DNA of 64,000 nt from Amborella trichopoda (taxonomy: Eukaryota > Streptophyta > Magnoliopsida > Amborellales > Amborellaceae), in contig NW_006499973.1 in the NCBI RefSeq assembly GCF_000471905.2, forward strand, positions 288,880 through 352,879, written 5' to 3'. Of this stretch, positions 34,930-46,859 are shown piece after piece. Under the pieces are notes generated by a model. The model had not been told where the DNA came from, did no database searches, and saw only the letters and a program-made list of their open reading frames with translations. The translations under genes and the position numbers were made by a program. The number at the start of each line of letters is the position of its first letter. The first letter of the stretch is position 1.

Positions 34930-35157
34930 TCTCAAGTTTGTATACCGTACCCCCCACTTGTACAAGTAAGGCACACTTCGAAAATTTGTTAAAATTTTAT
35001 GATGGCTTGAAGATCCATATTCAACCTTGATTATGAAATTTTAAATTAAAAAATAAGTATAGATCGAGTAGTCTATAAACACTTGAAAATCTTGAAAATA
35101 GATAGTACTAATAGCTTGTTACAAGATGCACTTTTTTCCGGCTTCAAATTATTTTTC
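34930..35157 (+). mobile_element. Left part of MITE copy H, interrupted by copia-B
   Basis: AAGTTTGTATACC, AAGGCACACTTCGAAAA, GATGGCTTGAAGATCC, ACTTGAAAATCTTGAAAAT and TTACAAGATGCAC follow the family order. It stops at ATTTTTC where the copia-B LTR begins, and resumes at 43312 with TTTTCTTC and ATATCTCGATGTTGAGATG. Confidence 0.8.
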
Positions 35158-37158
35158 GGTTGGGTGTGTGGGCCATTAAAGGCTTTATGAATGCTTGTAA
35201 TTGAACATTTGATATAATGGAATTTGAATCCATTGGGACTGTGGTCATGTGATGATCATACTAAGCAAATAATGTTTGTTGATATAGGATTGAGATTGAC
35301 GTGCTAGGCCAGTTGGTTGGAAAAAACCCATGTTACATGTGCATAGAAATTAAATCGATAAAGGTTATAATAGATCATCCCTTGATGATGTCAAAGTATG
35401 CTTAGATGAGTGAGCCGAGGGTCTATGTGACCTTTGTATATGATGGTGGCCCTCAGAGACAGGGGCCAAGGATCATCCGCACACCATCACACGGCATGCA
35501 CATATGATAGCCGTATCGGGTCAATGAAAACCTTTCAAGATGAAACATGTGCATGTGCGAGAGATTCCCCCTATACACCATAGAGCTGTGGTTACATCAG
35601 GTCTAGGTGATCTTAGTTCGTCTCTAGGGGAGAACCTGAAATCGAAAAACTGAGATTACGTCCCCTTGCCTATTGGCTGACTTTGACATCCCAATCATGA
35701 GCCCCTGCAATAGAATGTTGGCCATGGAAATCACTGAGTCAGATTGAAAAAGCAAGAGTGGATCGTGGTCTACAGTAGAAGGTGGAGTGCTCCAATATTT
35801 TAATTGTTCCTAAATCATATGGATCCAATTCCTATAAAAAATATTTAATTATATCTGTTTTAATGTTATTTGATTTTTAGAATTGTTATTTTGGTTTTTT
35901 TTCTGAATCTCTAGGTATTTTATTTATGAAATTTGGATTTATAAAAACAAATATATTGATTTTAGTTTGTTTTAATTATTCAAATGAAGAGTATAAATTT
36001 CTTAAAATCATAAAATTAATTTTGAAATATATTTTTGTTGCATGGAGCCTATTGGTGCACATGGGCCCACCATGACAATTTGGTGGGGCCCATGGAAGTC
36101 GACCATAGGGGTGGCACACCCTACCTCATGCACCTTCCTTTTTGTGAGATCTAGCCCTATGGCTTGAGGCTTAAGAAATAATGTGTTTTAGTAAGTTTGA
36201 TTTTATGGAGTTTTTGAAATCAAAATAAGGAAGATATAAAGATGCTTGTGCATGGATATAGAAGACACAATATTATTATTGATATTTTCATATTTAAAAT
36301 AATTGATGAGAAGTTGGTTTAGAAAATCGAGGATAAAGCATCTTCTATATATCTTGATGTCTAATATATAGAATGGAAGGCTCACATCTCTCACCCCACA
36401 AGTCACCCAAGAACAATAGTACAAATTCAATCTCACTAAAGATGCAAACCATATGGAAACTCTAAAAAATCCTATTCTCAATGACGCACTATATATGGGG
36501 TGCCCTCTACCAATTCTCTACACATCTCTAATCTCTCCCCATAGAATTCAAAGGGGCACGCCCAAGCATAGAGGTTCTCTCTCTCTCATCATATACGGGC
36601 ACGCCTCAAGTAGATAAGCTCTTTCTCTCTCTTTCTCTCATATGATAAAGAAGGGATACACCCCACATAGAAGATATTCTCTCTCCTATCTCTCATGGCC
36701 TATGGGTTAAGGGTTTAGTATTGAGAAGCTATCTCTCTCGTTTAGATTATCAAGAGGTAAACCATAGATCGAGATTTGAGCCTTGTAAAGAGTTCTTGTT
36801 CTATTATAAGGTTGACCATTGATCCCACGTCATTAGAGGTAGTGACTCGGTGTGGGGTGTATTAAGCTCAGTTGAAGTAATCTTCGGCACTTATTTTCTT
36901 GTTTATTACAATATTTATTTCTTATATCTTTTTTTTATTTTTTATTCCGAGCATATTGTTGTGGTTTTTTTTTATTAATAAAAGAGCTGTTTTAGTGGCA
37001 TCAAGTTTTAGATCCTAGATTTATTTTCTTTATTTTTTTTTCAAGTCAATTTACTGTAATGAACTACTTGTGAGTGTTCTAAGCCGAAAAAGGGAAAAAA
37101 AAAAATGAAGAAAAAAACAAATATACACACCAACCAGATCACATAAGTGCAACTTTCA
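35158..37158 (+). repeat. 5' LTR of copia-B
   Basis: Starts GGTTGGGTGTG (the 3' copy has the regular TGTTGGG) and ends GCAACTTTCA. It contains three GGCACGCC...CTCTCTCTC repeats near 36550-36690. A degraded primer-binding site TGGATATATAAGC follows directly at 37159. Confidence 0.88.
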
Positions 37159-37240
37159 TGGATATATAAGCATATTTTACTTGTTGTCTTTAGTTGTTTT
37201 TTCTCTTTTTTTGAGTCTAGAAAACACTTGGGAATAAGAT

Positions 37241-38135
37241 ATGGTTGCTAGCACCTTTATCTCGAAGATCCTAAAAGCCGAAAGGTTTGATGGAACTAAC
37301 TATGCCTCATGGCAAAGAAAGATGGGGTATGTGATCTATGAGGAAGGATTGCAAGAAATGCTTTATGGGCATTGCCCTTATCGACCAAGGAGCAACTCAT
37401 CTCAAGAAACCAAAGATGAGTACGTTTCATGGAAGCACAAAAACATGAGGTGTTGGCACATTCTATTGTGTGCAATGAGTGACTCATATGCCTCTGAATA
37501 TGAGTCAATAAGCATCGCAAAGGTGATCAATGATAGGCTTAATAGGGAGTATGCAGATCACTCTCTCATGAAACAATCCATGGTCATGAAGAAATATAAT
37601 GAATTGAAGATGTCCGTAGAGATGGACCATATGCACTCTTTTCGTGTACTAGTCTGAGAGATGGAGGTTACCTGCATGAGACGCTTGGAACCCATGCAAG
37701 TGGTTCATCTCATGAACTCTCTCCCAAACTCATGGGAAACCTTCGCCACTTCCCTCTCCGCTTAACAAAAGGCCTCGACGTTGGAGGAGCTCATCACGGC
37801 TATCAAAGGAGAGGAAGAGAGGAGGAACTCAAGGCATGCACCAATGCCAACTCCAACACTAACTCAAAGGGAAGCCGTCCATATGGTAAAATCACAACTT
37901 TTCTTTAAACCTAAAAGGTGAAAGGGAAGAAACAATTTTAGAAAGAGAGGGGAAGATAAGAAAAGAGATTTTGGGAAAAAAGGAAGGAGAGAAACTATAA
38001 CTTGTTTCCTTTGCAAAAAGGTGGGCCACATAGCGAAGTATTATCGATCCAACAAGACTGGTGGGACCAATAAGGAACTTGCTTGTGTCATATTTAAAAC
38101 ATTGCTAGCCGACCCCCCAAGGGTGCAACTTGGGG
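37241..38135 (+). pseudogene. copia-B gag relic
   Basis: The first 138 codons (37241-37654) are open: MVASTFISKILKAERFDGTN, then YASWQRKMGYVI, a copia Gag N-terminal domain. A TGA at 37655-37657 breaks it and the frame resumes, with stops, to the zinc knuckle near 38000-38042. There CFLCKKVGHIAKYY has Tyr in place of the last Cys. Particle protein in a working element; broken here. Confidence 0.8.
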
Positions 38136-41100
38136 TTTTGACTTGGGAGCTACGACTCATGTCACAAACACCAAGGATGGCTTTCACTCTTTTATTCCCG
38201 TGGGGTTGAGTGAGCAATATATCTATATGATAGGGCACCAAATGATAGACGTGCTAGGAATCGGGGATAATGAACTACAATTGAAAAGTAGGAGTATCTT
38301 GATCCTAAAGAAAACACTTTATGCTCCCGATATAAGGAAGTTCTTTGTTTCGGTTCCCAAGATGGTTAGATCGGGTTTTGTCACTACCTTCGTTGGAGAT
38401 AAGGTGGTAGTGAAAAATGAGAACAACTATGTTACGACTGGATGACTTGTGGACGGTCTTTACATTATTGAAATGAAGAAAATATTGCTTACGTCTCGTC
38501 CCCAAGTGGTTTGGTATTTGGATGTTACTTTATGACATATGCGGTTAAGACACGTAAATTACAAAAGAATGGAAAAATTGAAAAAAGGATGGGATCCTTC
38601 AAAATTATAAGGGAGATTAATCAAAAGTGTATGATTCATGTGTACAAGAAAATGAATAAGAAAGAAAACCACTACGGCAAAAAGAGCTACTAACGTATTA
38701 GAAAGCATTCATATTGACATATATGGTCCTATGAATGTGGCTACCAAAAGCCACAAAAGATATTTCATCACCTTCATCAATGACCACTCGCGGTATGGCC
38801 ATATGTACCTAATGCGCATAAAATATGAAGCCTTAAAAAACTTGTTTTTTTTTTTTGGGTAAGTGCCTTAGAGAAATTTAACGAATATAAAGCTGACCTA
38901 CAAAACCAAACAAATTTGAAAAATCAAAGTTTTAAGAACCGATAGAGGGATAAATACTCATCCGAACTCTTTAAGGACCTATGTGTAGAAAGTGAAAGTA
39001 TCCATTATTGCATTATGCCCATCACCCCGGAATAAAATGGAGTTGTCGAGAGACGAAATAACACCTTGATTGAAATGGTAAGGAGTATGGGGCATGCTAT
39101 GCTCTCTCTAGAATTTTGAGGAGAAGTCGTATTGATGGTATGTTATATCTTGAATCGGCCTCCCACAAAAGCTACCACACTTACTCATCACGAAATATTC
39201 ACTGGTCGTACTCCTTCCCTTGACTATCTAAGAGTATGGGGTTGTTCAGCTCATATCCTGGTTCCTTACCAAAATAGGACTAAGTTTCAACCCAAAACTG
39301 TGAAAATTATATTCATTGGCTACTCAGACCATGATAAGGAGTATCGATTCTACAATCTTAAAACCATGACGGTTATTGAAAGTCGCGATGCTCACTTCTT
39401 CGAGGAAGAATTCCTTAAAGCAAGATTGAGTTACAAACAAGCCGACCTCTTTGAGGGGGCAAGAGACAAGGGCGTGTTTCGAGAACCTGAACCTGAAACC
39501 TTAGACAGACTTGAACTTGAACCTCAAACCTCAAGCCAACTTGAACCGAACCCAAACCTGAACCCGGACAAAGAAGAAGCCACCGAATTAGTATGCCACC
39601 TCAATACCTTGAACACTTTATCTACTTGGGGGAACACTATGATAGGGTTGGGGATGAACCAGATGTTGAGCCTAAAACTTACCATGAAGCCTTGACCTGT
39701 CCCAAAAAGAACTATTGGGTAGAAACCATGAAAGACGAATATGCTGGCATAAACTAAAATCATATTTGGGAATTAGTACCTTAACCACGGAACTGTAAGG
39801 CAATATGATGTAAGTGGATCTTCAAAAAGAAGTTAAACTCAGAGGGGTGAAATAAAAAATACAAAGCCAGACTTGTAGCAAGGGGATTCACCCAAAAGAA
39901 GGGATAGGCTATGATGAAACCTTTTTTCTAGTCACGAAGTTTCCATTTATAAAACTCTTCATAGTCATAGCTGCTTATTTTGATTTTGAGGTCTATCAAA
40001 TGGACATGAAATCAACATTCCTAATTGGAGTTTTGGAAGAATAAATCTATATGAAACAACCTGAAGGATTTGAGGAAAAAGAAAAGGGAAACCTAGTGTA
40101 CAAACTTAACAAATCCCTCTATGGCTTAAAACAAGCATCGCGATGGTAGTACATCAAATTTCAAGAGACCCTAGCTCTTGCAAGGTTTTTTTCAAATGAA
40201 GAGGACTATTGTATCTATAAAAGGGTTAGTGGGAGTGATGTGGTATTTATCTCTTTATATGTGAATGATATGTTAATCGTTAGTAGCTTGATTGCTCTAG
40301 TTGTAGAGACAAAAACATTCGTTGCACAACACTTTGACATAAAGGATATTGGAGAAGCCTTATATGTGTTGGGCATCAAAATAATAAGAAACAAATAAGA
40401 GAAAACTATCCAACTTTCTCAAGCAACTTATTGCAAAGGGATACTGAAAACGTTTGAAATGGATAAATTAAGCCCATGTTTACCCCAGTCGACAAAAAGG
40501 TGAAGCTCAGCAATAAGATTTGTCCTACTGAAGATGAAGATAAGAAGTGTGGTGAGATCCTTTATGTATGTCATGGAGGGAACAAGACCTGACCTGTCTT
40601 TCGTCATGAGCATGGTTAGCTAATTCCAACCAACCCTGGAGTTGAGCAATAGAAGGCAATTAAGAGAATCCTCATATATTTGAAAGGGACCGAGAAGAAC
40701 GTGCATACATATGGAAGAAGATTTGAAATTGCAATTCAATGTTACTGGAATGCAAGCTACTTAGGGGATCTAGATGATGAAAAGTCCACATTTGGATGTG
40801 TGTTCCTGCTTTGAGGAGGGATTGTTTCTTAAAAGTCAAAGAAACATGATGTAGTGGCATTGTTTACTACAGAGGTTGAGTATGTTGTATGTTGTTTGGC
40901 GACCAAGGAGGCCATATGGATTAACCAATTTCTTAATCGACTTGACTTGGACCTCATGTATTGTGTGATAGTGAGGATATTATCCGATAACACGACTGCG
41001 ATTTGTGTGTCAAAAGAACCATATTTCCACAATAACTCCAAGCACATGAAGCCTTTCTTCTACCACCTGTGCAATGAAGTGAGATTGGGAGAGATCGAGA

Positions 41101-41221
41101 TTAGCTATACACCTATGGAGGTAATGATAGCAGACCCTCTTACAAAAAGGCTTGCACTTAATATTTTTGTTAGACATGTGAGAGAGATGGGGATGGGAGA
41201 ATGTGAGGAAGAGAGAATGTA
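38136..41221 (+). pseudogene. copia-B pol relic
   Basis: Recognisable parts in order: a protease trace near 38140; pre-integrase near 38530 (MRLRHVNYKRMEKLKKGWD); integrase (IHIDIYGPMNVATKSHKRYF near 38710, LRTDRG near 38935, NGVVERRNNTLIEM near 39040); and an open 187-codon block at 39132-39695. That block ends in a Glu/Pro linker and includes WGCSAHILVPYQNRTKF. RT follows with ARLVARGFTQKKG near 39870 and YVND at 40258-40269 in place of YVDD. RNase H follows with SDNTTAICVSK near 40985 and DPLTKRL near 41130. Numerous stops and frameshifts. Confidence 0.85.
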
Positions 41222-41236
41222 AGGTCTTCAAAGGCC

Positions 41237-41246
41237 AAGTGGGAGA
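41237..41246 (+). other. Polypurine tract of copia-B
   Basis: AAGTGGGAGA directly precedes the 3' LTR and would prime plus-strand DNA synthesis in an active element. Confidence 0.8.
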
Positions 41247-43311
41247 TGTTGGGTGTGTGTGGCCATTAAAGGCCTTATAAGTGCTTGTAATTGAATATTT
41301 GATATAATGGAACTTGAACTCATTAGGAGTGTGATCCTGTGTGGACTATACTAAGCAAATGATGATTGCTGATACCAGACTGAACTTGACATGCTGGACC
41401 AATCCATTAGAAAAAACCCATGTTACATAAGCATAAAGATAAAATCGTTAAGGGTTATAATAGATCATCCCTTTATGAGATCAAAGCATACTCGGATGAG
41501 TAAGCCGAAGGTCTATGTGGCCCTTATGTGTGATGGTGACCCTCTGAGACGAGGCCCAAAGCCTCATTAGCGTACCATCACACGACATACACATATAATA
41601 ACAATATTAGGAAAGCAAACCACCTTTCAGGGTGAAGCATGTGCATGTGCGAGAGATTCATCTTATGCCCCATAGAGCTACAGTTGCATTAGGTCTAAGT
41701 GACATTGGTTCGTCTCTAAGGGAGAACTTGAAATCCACATACTGATAGTACGTCTGACTTTGGCGGCCCAATCATGAGACAATCATGAGTTTCTGCGATA
41801 GACTGTTGGTCATGGGAACGACTAGGTCAGTTTGAAAAAAAACAAGTGGATCGTAGGTCACAGTAGAAGGTGAAGTGCTCCAGTGTTTTGATTATTCTTA
41901 GACCATATGGATTCAATTCCAATCAAAAGGATTTAATTATATTTGTTTTAATGTCATTTAATTTTTAGAATTGTTATTTGAATTTTTTTGAATCTCTGAT
42001 TATTTTATTTATAAAATTTGGACTTATAAAAATAAAGATATTGATTTTACATTGTTTTAATTATTCAAATGAAAATTATAAATTTTTAAAAATTATAAAA
42101 TTAATTTTGAAATATGTTTTGATTGTATGGGGGGCCCATTGGTGCACATGAGCCCACCATGGCAATTTGTTGGGGCCCATGAAAATCCACCATAGGGTGG
42201 CACTCCCACCTATGGTGGAATCAAGCAATATGACTTGAGGCTTAAAAAACAATGTGTTGTGGTAAGTTTGATTTTATGGAGCTTTTGAAATCAAAATAAG
42301 GAAGGTATGAAGAGGCTTGTGCATAGATATCGAAGACACAATACTATTATTGATATTTTCATATTTAAAATAATTGATGGGAAATTAGTTTAGGAAATGG
42401 ATGATAAAGGTTCTAGCACCTTCTATATGATCTTGATGGTTAATCTATGGAATGAATGACTCACATCTCTCACCTCATAAGTCACCCAAGATCAATGGTG
42501 TAAATTCAATATCACTAAAGAGGCAAATCATATGGAAACTCTAAGAAACTCTAATATCAATGCAGCACTATAGAATGGGGTGCCCTCTACCCATTCTCTA
42601 CACATCTCTAATCTCTCTCTTCTCTCTCCCATAAAATTTAGAGGGGCACGCCCCTAGAATAGAGGTTCTCTCTCTCTCTCTCATACTATAAGGGCATGCC
42701 ATAAGTAGATAATATTTTTCTCTCTCTCGATCTGTCATATGATAAAGAAAGGGGCACGCCCCACATAAAAGAGGTTCTCTCTCTCTCTCCCATTTCGTAT
42801 CTCTCATGGCCTATGGGTTAAGTGTTTAGCATTGAGAAGCTAAATCTCTGGGTTAAGTTATCAAGGGGTAAACTATAGATTGAGATTTAAGCCTTGTAAT
42901 GAGTTCTTGTTTTATTGAAAGTTCGACCTATATGTTTTCCCATCTTAGAGATTGAAGTTGACTGTTGTTCCTGCGCCATTGAAAGTTGTGACTCGGTGTA
43001 GGGTGTATCAATCCCAATTGAGGTAATCTGACACTCACTTTCTTGTTTCTTGTCATATTTATATCTTATGTCTTTTTTATTTATTCCCAAACATATTGTT
43101 GTGGTTTTCCTTGATTAGTAAAATAAATATTTTAGTTGCATCTAGTTTTAGATCCTAGATTTGTTTTATTTCTCTTTCTTTCAAGTCAATTTATTATAAT
43201 GGACTACTTGTGAGTATTTTAAGCCAGAAAAGAAGAAAAAAGGAAAAGAGAAGAAAAAGAAGAAAAAAAACGAATATATACACCGACTAGATCATATCAA
43301 TCCAACTTTCA
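41247..43311 (+). repeat. 3' LTR of copia-B
   Basis: Starts TGTTGGGTGTG and ends CCAACTTTCA. It matches 35158-37158 in order throughout, with many base changes and short indels. Minus-strand frames in the CTCTCTC repeats are artefacts. Confidence 0.9.
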
Positions 43312-43452
43312 TTTTCTTCTTTATTTCTATATATCTCGATGTTGAGATGATCAATTGGAAGATTTTCTCACTTTGAAACCCTCTTTCTACTGTAATTTTT
43401 TGCGGTTTACCTTCCATATAGAAAAGGTTGCGACCTTATATAATCTTCTTCC
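43312..43452 (+). mobile_element. Right part of MITE copy H
   Basis: Continues the MITE left at 35157: CATATATCTCGATG-like dyad, GATGATCAATTGGAAG, and the right end GGTTGCGACCTTATATAATC. It shares the TTTTC target duplication of copia-B at its start. Confidence 0.8.
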
Positions 43453-43544
43453 TATTTTTGAAATAAAATTAGAAGATATGGTAAAGTGTTGAACAATCAC
43501 TCTCTTATTGGCAATTTGAAAATTTTCCCTATTATTAAAAATAA

Positions 43545-44294
43545 GGGAGAGGTTTGTATAAGGTTGGCTCCTTAGATGATCAAAGTAAGGCACACCTCCA
43601 AATGATGCCGAAGGATACTATTTCAATGCTGAAAATCCCTATGAACGATACAATTTTTTTTTTTTTTCATCTTTGATTATAGAATTTAAAGCTTAAAAAT
43701 GAATGTTGATCTAACAAATCTACAAACACTTGAAAATCTTGAAAATTGACGGTTTAAATAATATATTACAAATATCAATGTTAATATCTATATAATCAAG
43801 GAAAAGTTTATATAAGGAGTCAACCTTATATTGTACAAGTAAGGTGCACCTAAAAACCTACTAGAGAAGATTATTCCTATGTTGAAATACTATGAAATTG
43901 ATCATCTCGACCTCAAGATTTGTAGACATTAAAAAAGGGATTTCTAGTCCCAAAAATAGTTCTTCTGACACATTATCTGCACCATCTATTTTCAAGATTT
44001 TCAAGTGTGTATAGATCTACTTGATCATCACCATTTCTGGAATTTTAAATTTCATTATTGAAGGCAACAATAGATTTTCATATCATTGCAAGGCTGTACG
44101 GCATTGAAAATACAATTTCAATATAGTTTTGAGACGCACCTTACTTTAATAATATAAGGTTGACACCTTATACAAACCTCACCCTATAATCAATTAGAGG
44201 TTTTTTTTTTATTATTAGATAACCTTTTCTAGTTAGTACTTGAGGTGCGTCTTACTTCAGCAGTAGAAAGGTTGACACTTGCATAAACATTTCC
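43545..44294 (+). mobile_element. MITE copy I, interrupted by copy J
   Basis: Left part 43545-43799 starts GGGAGAGGTTTGTATAAGG and follows the family order up to the GATATC region. The right part from about 44194 carries ATTAGAGG, TTTCTAGTTAGTACTTGAGG, AAAGGTTGACACTTGCATAA and ends near 44294. Copy J lies between them. Confidence 0.7.
43800..44184 (-). mobile_element. MITE copy J, 385 bp, nested in copy I, 9-bp target duplication
   Basis: TATAATCAA lies on both sides (43791-43799 and 44185-44193). Left end GGAAAAGTTTATATAAGG and right end CCTTATACAAACCTCACCC are inverted repeats that match over about 50 bp. It is in reverse orientation to most other copies. Confidence 0.88.
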
Positions 44295-44613
44295 TTAAAA
44301 TTTAGTCATATGGAGACTCTAAATTCTTTTGCCTTAAGGAGCATGGGTTTGGCTTGCTATGCTGGATTACACTATCCACGGACCACATCTCAAATTAAAA
44401 TATTTATCGAAGGCAAGATACTTTTACTTTCCTAGGAGAACTACCAAATAACTAGTGGCCTTTAATGCTTCATGTGGGTGATATCACACCCATGTCAATG
44501 ACATCACACCCTTCTTAATGATAAAAAATGTCCCTACTACAAAAAAACTCCACATACAAAACAATGGTATATAAGTCTTCAAATTTATTGAGTAAAATGA
44601 TAATTACTCCATA

Positions 44614-44695
44614 NNNNNNNNNNNNNNNNNNNNNNNNNNNNNNNNNNNNNNNNNNNNNNNNNNNNNNNNNNNNNNNNNNNNNNNNNNNNNNNNNN
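44614..44695. other. Assembly gap, 82 N
   Basis: A run of undetermined bases. It ends where the left arm of the foldback at 44696 begins. Confidence 0.99.
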
Positions 44696-45085
44696 GATTT
44701 CGCCTACTTCCATCACCGTCCAAAGTTCATCGCATGATCACGATTGTCCGATAGTGTTTCATTTGTCATTTTTTTTCTACTAATTGGAATGACCTGAAAT
44801 TTGGAGCGTGTATTTAGGGGAACCTTCAAAAAATATAAAAACAATATTTTACATGACAAAAATTGACCAAAATAACCCCAAAAAGTTTCGGAGGTAATTT
44901 GGTCAATATTAATTTTGCGGATAATTGTTTTTATATTTTTATTAGATGCGCCTCAGTAAGATGTACATACTCTCCAAATTTCAGGTCATTCCAATTTGTA
45001 AAAAAAAAAATTAAAAATAAAATACTATTAGACAATCGTGACCGCATGATGAAATTTAGATAGTGATGAGAGTAGACAAAATCAC
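44696..45085. mobile_element. Foldback element bordering the assembly gap
   Basis: CACGATTGTCCGATAGTG and GGAATGACCTGAAATTTGGAG on the left are inverted on the right (CTCCAAATTTCAGGTCATTCC split by a few bases, then GACAATCGTGACCGCATGATG). Arms are at least 130 bp; the outer part of the left arm is lost in the gap. The centre contains CCAAAATAACCCC and GGTAATTTGGTCAA, as in the foldback at 22.4 kb. Confidence 0.75.
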
Positions 45086-45299
45086 TATTTATTTTTTCCT
45101 ATAGGTGTTGGAAAGACTTTTCCATATATATATATATATATATATTATTTTTGGGTAGGGTCTGGTTAAGTTCAAATCTAAGTCCGATTGGGTCTGAGCC
45201 TGGGTCCAATAATCTTAGGTCCGATAAGGTCCGGGTGAGTCTGGCTGGACCCAAACCCTATTAACCTGACCCATTGCCACCCCTAAGTCTAAGACCTAA

Positions 45300-45975
45300 G
45301 CACAAGCATATTGTTTTGTTGGTGACACGTCATGCAAAATTCCAAAGAATGACATCAACTTATCAAACAAAATACCAAGATACCTTTCAATTTTGTTCTT
45401 TTTAGCTTTTAAGTAATTATGGAAACTCCTATCTTGCATCAAGGCTTCTATAATGTTTGGCCATCCTGGCTAGGGGTGTAAATGGCTGGAGTCAACCTCC
45501 ACGTGGACGTGACTTGACATATCCATGGTTGGAGTTGGACCCAAACCTGGACCTAGACCCCTGACTCAGACTTTATCGGGTTTGGGTCGAATAAAATCTT
45601 TTTAAAAATTATATTATGTATTTTTATAATGTAAGTTTTTAGTGAATAATCTGACCTGATTGGGTCTGGGCTAGACCTGGAGTCAAGACTAGATAGGTCA
45701 ACAACTTGAGTTTAGGTTGGGGCCATTTTGCATACTAACAAGTCAGGTCCGAGTCCAGAAGTATAGGACTTGAGAGTCAGTTCAAGTGGACTACTATAAT
45801 TTTTTCCTAAACATGGCCTTTAACATGAAAATTAATTATTTATATTTTAACCTTAATGGCGTCTCTTCTTATATTTAGTTCCACATCCATAATTGTGGAG
45901 GGAGATATGTCTTTTCCCAAAGGAGAATATTTTAATTGAACCAAATATAGCACAATCGTGTTATTTGTTGCTGAT
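45300..45975 (+). repeat. Segmental duplication, upstream part of unit 2
   Basis: TTGGTGACACGTCATGCAAAAT, AATACCAAGATACCTTTCAA, AGGGGTGTAAATGGCT and GCACAATCGTGTTATTTGTTG parallel 30.74-31.16 kb in order. The gene part of this unit resumes only at about 53755. A (TA) run lies upstream at about 45125-45146. A fragment ending CCATTGCCACCCCTAAG (about 45290) resembles the end of a GGGTC-rich MITE. Confidence 0.65.
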
Positions 45976-46700
45976 GATTTTTTTTTAAAAAAATATTCTT
46001 TTATTTTACTATTTTTAAAATTTTCAGATTTAAGGTTATTTGAGCTTTTTAGATTTCTTTAGAGGTATTTTTTACTTTTATAGCTATAGAGATTTTAAGA
46101 GTAAAATTAGGAAGTTTACTTTATTTTAAGATAGAAAGATATATATGGTTGGTTACAAGATAGATATGAACGAATCTCTCTTTCTTTCGGGAAAAGGGCT
46201 TGGGTGATGGTGGTAGCACCCCACACCCTAGTCACTACGTTATGGTTTTCATTCCTATAACAAACACCATCCCACTAATTTTTTCAAAAAACTAACTCCC
46301 AATCTACTTGAAAAAATGGATTGAGGACTGTCTTCCCCACTGAATTACCCAACAAAGACAAAAAAAAAGAAAACCAAATCTTTCATATTTATATGATTTA
46401 GTTGATGTAGAGAGAGACGTTTAGGGGGTATCACGTGAGATTGAGAGAGTGGGTGATTTACATGATAACGAGAGAGAGAGACAGGGAGAAAAAAGTGGGA
46501 GAGGGAGACTTTTAATGGGTTTTTATTTATTTATACTTATTTCTTTTTAAGTTTGTATTTGAAAAGAGTATATCCCTTATTTGAAAGAATGATATTGAAT
46601 GGAATATAAAAAAAGTGCTTTGATCTTGTGAAATTTTGTTTGAGGTAGACGAAGGAAATCCAACCATCACAATGTCACATAAACTTGCTCCTACAATCAA
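45976..46700. other. Sequence between duplication and gypsy fragment
   Basis: AT-rich with a GAGAGAGAGACAGGGAGA tract near 46471. No supported gene. It is part of the inserted material that splits duplication unit 2. Confidence 0.35.
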
Positions 46701-46718
46701 TGGGTATAGCGATACAAT

Positions 46719-46859
46719 ATGAAGCGTATAAATAAAGCCATAGAGGAGAATATGAAGGGCATAAATCGAGCTATAGAAAGAATTCAAGCAGAGATCAGTG
46801 AATTGAATCAGTGGTTTCAATTATTTGAAAACACTGCTTATCGAGAAGAGGGTGCTCGT
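46719..46859 (+). pseudogene. Ty3/gypsy-type gag fragment, left part
   Basis: An open frame of 47 codons (MKRINKAIEENMKGINRAIE, a coiled-coil-like Glu/Lys/Ile pattern, up to YREEGAR) runs straight into the copia-C LTR. It continues in frame after the copia element at 52019 once one target copy is discounted. The N-terminal coiled coil followed by a V-D-x-x-x-F-Y-G motif is the layout of plant gypsy Gag proteins. Confidence 0.55.

Larger units (their letters stand above)
35158..43311 (+). mobile_element. Ty1/copia retrotransposon copia-B, about 8.15 kb, inserted in a MITE
   Basis: Two LTRs of about 2.0 kb enclose a degraded gag-pol on the plus strand. The 5-bp target duplication TTTTC is exact (35153-35157 and 43312-43316), and the MITE continues across the insertion. 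The LTRs have clearly diverged from each other. Every coding domain has stops or frameshifts, so it is not autonomous. The solo LTR at 26.7 kb belongs to the same family. Confidence 0.92.

Noticed and set aside
36541..36690. Repeated GGCACGCC plus CTCTCTC units, considered as a CRISPR-like array
   Set aside because: Units are irregular and part of a plant LTR; CRISPR arrays do not occur in plant nuclear DNA.
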